DNA from: Faecalibacterium prausnitzii
GTDB lineage: Bacteria > Bacillota > Clostridia > Oscillospirales > Ruminococcaceae
NCBI GenBank assembly: GCA_002313795.1
Contig: DCCL01000021.1
Span: 1 to 5,957 of the forward strand
Direction of reading: 5' to 3'
DNA length: 5,957 nt
How positions within the stretch are numbered: the stretch's first letter is position 1; each line of letters opens with the position of its first letter. Shown piece after piece: positions 4,756 through 5,957 of the stretch. A model generated the notes under the pieces. The model saw only the letters and a list, made by a program, of their open reading frames with translations. It ran no database searches and was not told the DNA's origin. A program made the translations under genes and the position numbers.

Positions 4756-5829
4756 TTAAATTTCTGCAAGGATGGCGTCGCCCATGGCGGTGCAACCCAG
4801 GCAGGTGCAGCCCTCACTCATGTTGTCGGCAGTGCGCAGGCCCTTGTCCAGCACCTTGTTCACGGCATTCTCGATGGCGTCGGCTTCCTCAGTCATCCCG
4901 AAGGAGTAGCGCAGCATCATAGCGGCGGAGAGGATGCAGGCGGTGGGGTTCACGATGTCCTTGCCGGCGATGTCGGGGGCGGAGCCGTGGATGGGCTCAT
5001 ACAGGCCCCGGGTGCCGTCGCCCAGAGAGGAGGAAGGGATCATGCCGATGGAGCCGGTGATCATGGAAGCCTCATCGGAGATGATATCGCCGAACATATT
5101 CTCGGTGACGATGACATCGAACTGGCTGGGGTCCTTGACCACCTGCATGGCGCAGTTGTCCACGAACATCTCGCTGTACTCCACCTCGGGATACTCGGCC
5201 TGCAGGCGGTGCATGACAGCGCGCCACAGGCGGCTGGTGTCCAGCACGTTGGCCTTATCCACACAGCAGAGCTTCTTCCGGCGCTTCATGGCCGTCTCAA
5301 AGCCGATGCGGCCAATGCGCTCGATTTCATGCTCCGAGTAGGGCATAGTATCCACAGCCTGCTTTTCGCCGTTTTCCAGAGTGTATGTCTCATGCTTACC
5401 AAAGTACACGCCGCCGATGAGCTCACGAACGATGATGAAGTCGATGCCCTTGGCCACGATCTCCGGCTTCAGGGGGCTGGCGGGAGCCAGCTGGGGCCAG
5501 ATCTTGGCGGGGCGATTATTGGAGTAGAGGCCCATACCGGCGCGGAGGCGGAGCAGGCCCTTCTCGGGGCGCTTATCGCCGGGCATTCCTTCCCACTTGG
5601 GGCCGCCCACAGCGCCCAGCAGGACGCTGTCAGCGGCAAGGCATTTATCCAGTTCATGCTGGGGCAGCGGGTCGCCGTACTTATCGATGGCCTCACCGCC
5701 CATGGCGGCGGCGGTATAATGGAAGGTATGGCCGTACTTTTCGGCCACCTTATCGAGGACGCGGAGAGTCTGTTTTACGATCTCGGGGCTAGAGCAGTCG
5801 CCCCAGATGACAGCGATATTTTTTTCCAT
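4756..5829 (-). CDS. leuB: 3-isopropylmalate dehydrogenase, 357 aa
   Basis: LeuB oxidises and decarboxylates 3-isopropylmalate with NAD+ to 2-oxoisocaproate, the last step before transamination in leucine synthesis. It is cytosolic and normally dimeric, and the length is typical. Substrate arginines R94, R106 and R135, catalytic Y142 and K192 and metal-binding D224, D248 and D252 all align with those of the Thermus enzyme. The family signature begins at NMFGD (244-248), and the NAD-selecting loop EPIHGSAPD is at 278-286. Two places depart from the norm: GDGIGPE near the N-terminus is GDCSSPE (10-16), and the C-terminal segment, often K/T-T-L-V-G-T, is CTCLGC (341-346). The start is supported by AAGGAA at 5844-5839, 9 bases before the ATG. 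The partners leuC and leuD are not in the window but may lie to the right; no promoter is evident in the 128 upstream bases. Confidence 0.96.
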   Translation of the reverse strand: MEKNIAVIWGDCSSPEIVKQTLRVLDKVAEKYGHTFHYTAAAMGGEAIDKYGDPLPQHELDKCLAADSVLLGAVGGPKWEGMPGDKRPEKGLLRLRAGMGLYSNNRPAKIWPQLAPASPLKPEIVAKGIDFIIVRELIGGVYFGKHETYTLENGEKQAVDTMPYSEHEIERIGRIGFETAMKRRKKLCCVDKANVLDTSRLWRAVMHRLQAEYPEVEYSEMFVDNCAMQVVKDPSQFDVIVTENMFGDIISDEASMITGSIGMIPSSSLGDGTRGLYEPIHGSAPDIAGKDIVNPTACILSAAMMLRYSFGMTEEADAIENAVNKVLDKGLRTADNMSEGCTCLGCTAMGDAILAEI

Positions 5830-5892
5830 AAGAGAAAATTCCTTTCTTCTCTTTTTTCTTCATTGCACAGTGGCATCTTTATCTCAGGCTAC

Positions 5893-5919
5893 GTTCTCTT
5901 TTGCGTACCAAAAGAGAAC
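5893..5919. repeat. Perfect inverted repeat upstream of leuB
   Basis: GTTCTCTTTTG (5893-5903) and CAAAAGAGAAC (5909-5919) are perfect complements around CGTAC. There is no convincing T-run past either arm, so it does not look like an ordinary terminator. The surrounding sequence (5880-5957) has no gene. It has the look of a dispersed intergenic palindromic element, though it could be the end of an operon unit to the right. Confidence 0.7.
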
Positions 5920-5957
5920 CAGAAAAGTACCCGCTACTTCCGAGGCGCGGGGGCACG

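Noticed and set aside
1..5957. CRISPR array, transposase, phage or toxin-antitoxin genes
   Set aside because: No regularly spaced repeats, no transposase or integrase motifs, and no small gene pair of that kind were found on either strand.

Overview
The window is about 6 kb of ordinary chromosome, most likely from a fairly GC-rich, low-oxygen Gram-positive of the Clostridia. A Faecalibacterium-like member of the Oscillospiraceae is my best guess. That rests on a T-box leader, strong AGGAGG-type ribosome binding sites, 'LTAC-GG' lipoproteins, and the general look of the LeuB and IlvA proteins; it is an inference, not a database match.

Layout from left to right. Positions 1-241 (minus strand) hold a T-box riboswitch leader cut by the left edge; its promoter is at 248-275 and the gene it controls lies outside the window. 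Divergent from it, with a promoter at 328-356, is a plus-strand gene (417-1634) for a DUF815-type AAA+ ATPase of unknown role. A hairpin at 1661-1700 can end transcription from both sides. The minus-strand operon ilvA-ridA (3313 to 1715) follows, reading leftward from a strong promoter at 3409-3437. Positions 3438-3670 carry no convincing gene, only a large-loop hairpin and a possible decayed tRNA-Gly fragment. Positions 3673-4600 (minus strand) hold two tandem small lipoprotein cassettes, each with its own promoter, ribosome binding site, lipobox and a near-identical terminator hairpin. Neither reads as one clean frame: the right copy is split into two frames at an ATGA, and the left copy looks internally deleted and frameshifted. 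Last is leuB (5829 to 4756, minus strand), with its terminator at 4683-4720 and a palindromic element upstream at 5893-5919.

How the genes fit together. LeuB (leucine synthesis) and IlvA (first step of isoleucine synthesis from threonine) both serve branched-chain amino acid biosynthesis. IlvA releases reactive enamine/imine intermediates, and RidA, encoded 18 bases downstream, is the enzyme family that hydrolyses them, so ilvA-ridA is a coherent production-plus-repair unit. The T-box adds a tRNA-sensing control of an amino-acid gene to the left; its variable base and a candidate CGG specifier point tentatively to arginine. I see no clear new defence, mobile or secondary-metabolite system. 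The most unusual items are the broken lipoprotein pair, the altered motifs in LeuB, and the interleaved inverted repeats in the promoter regions.
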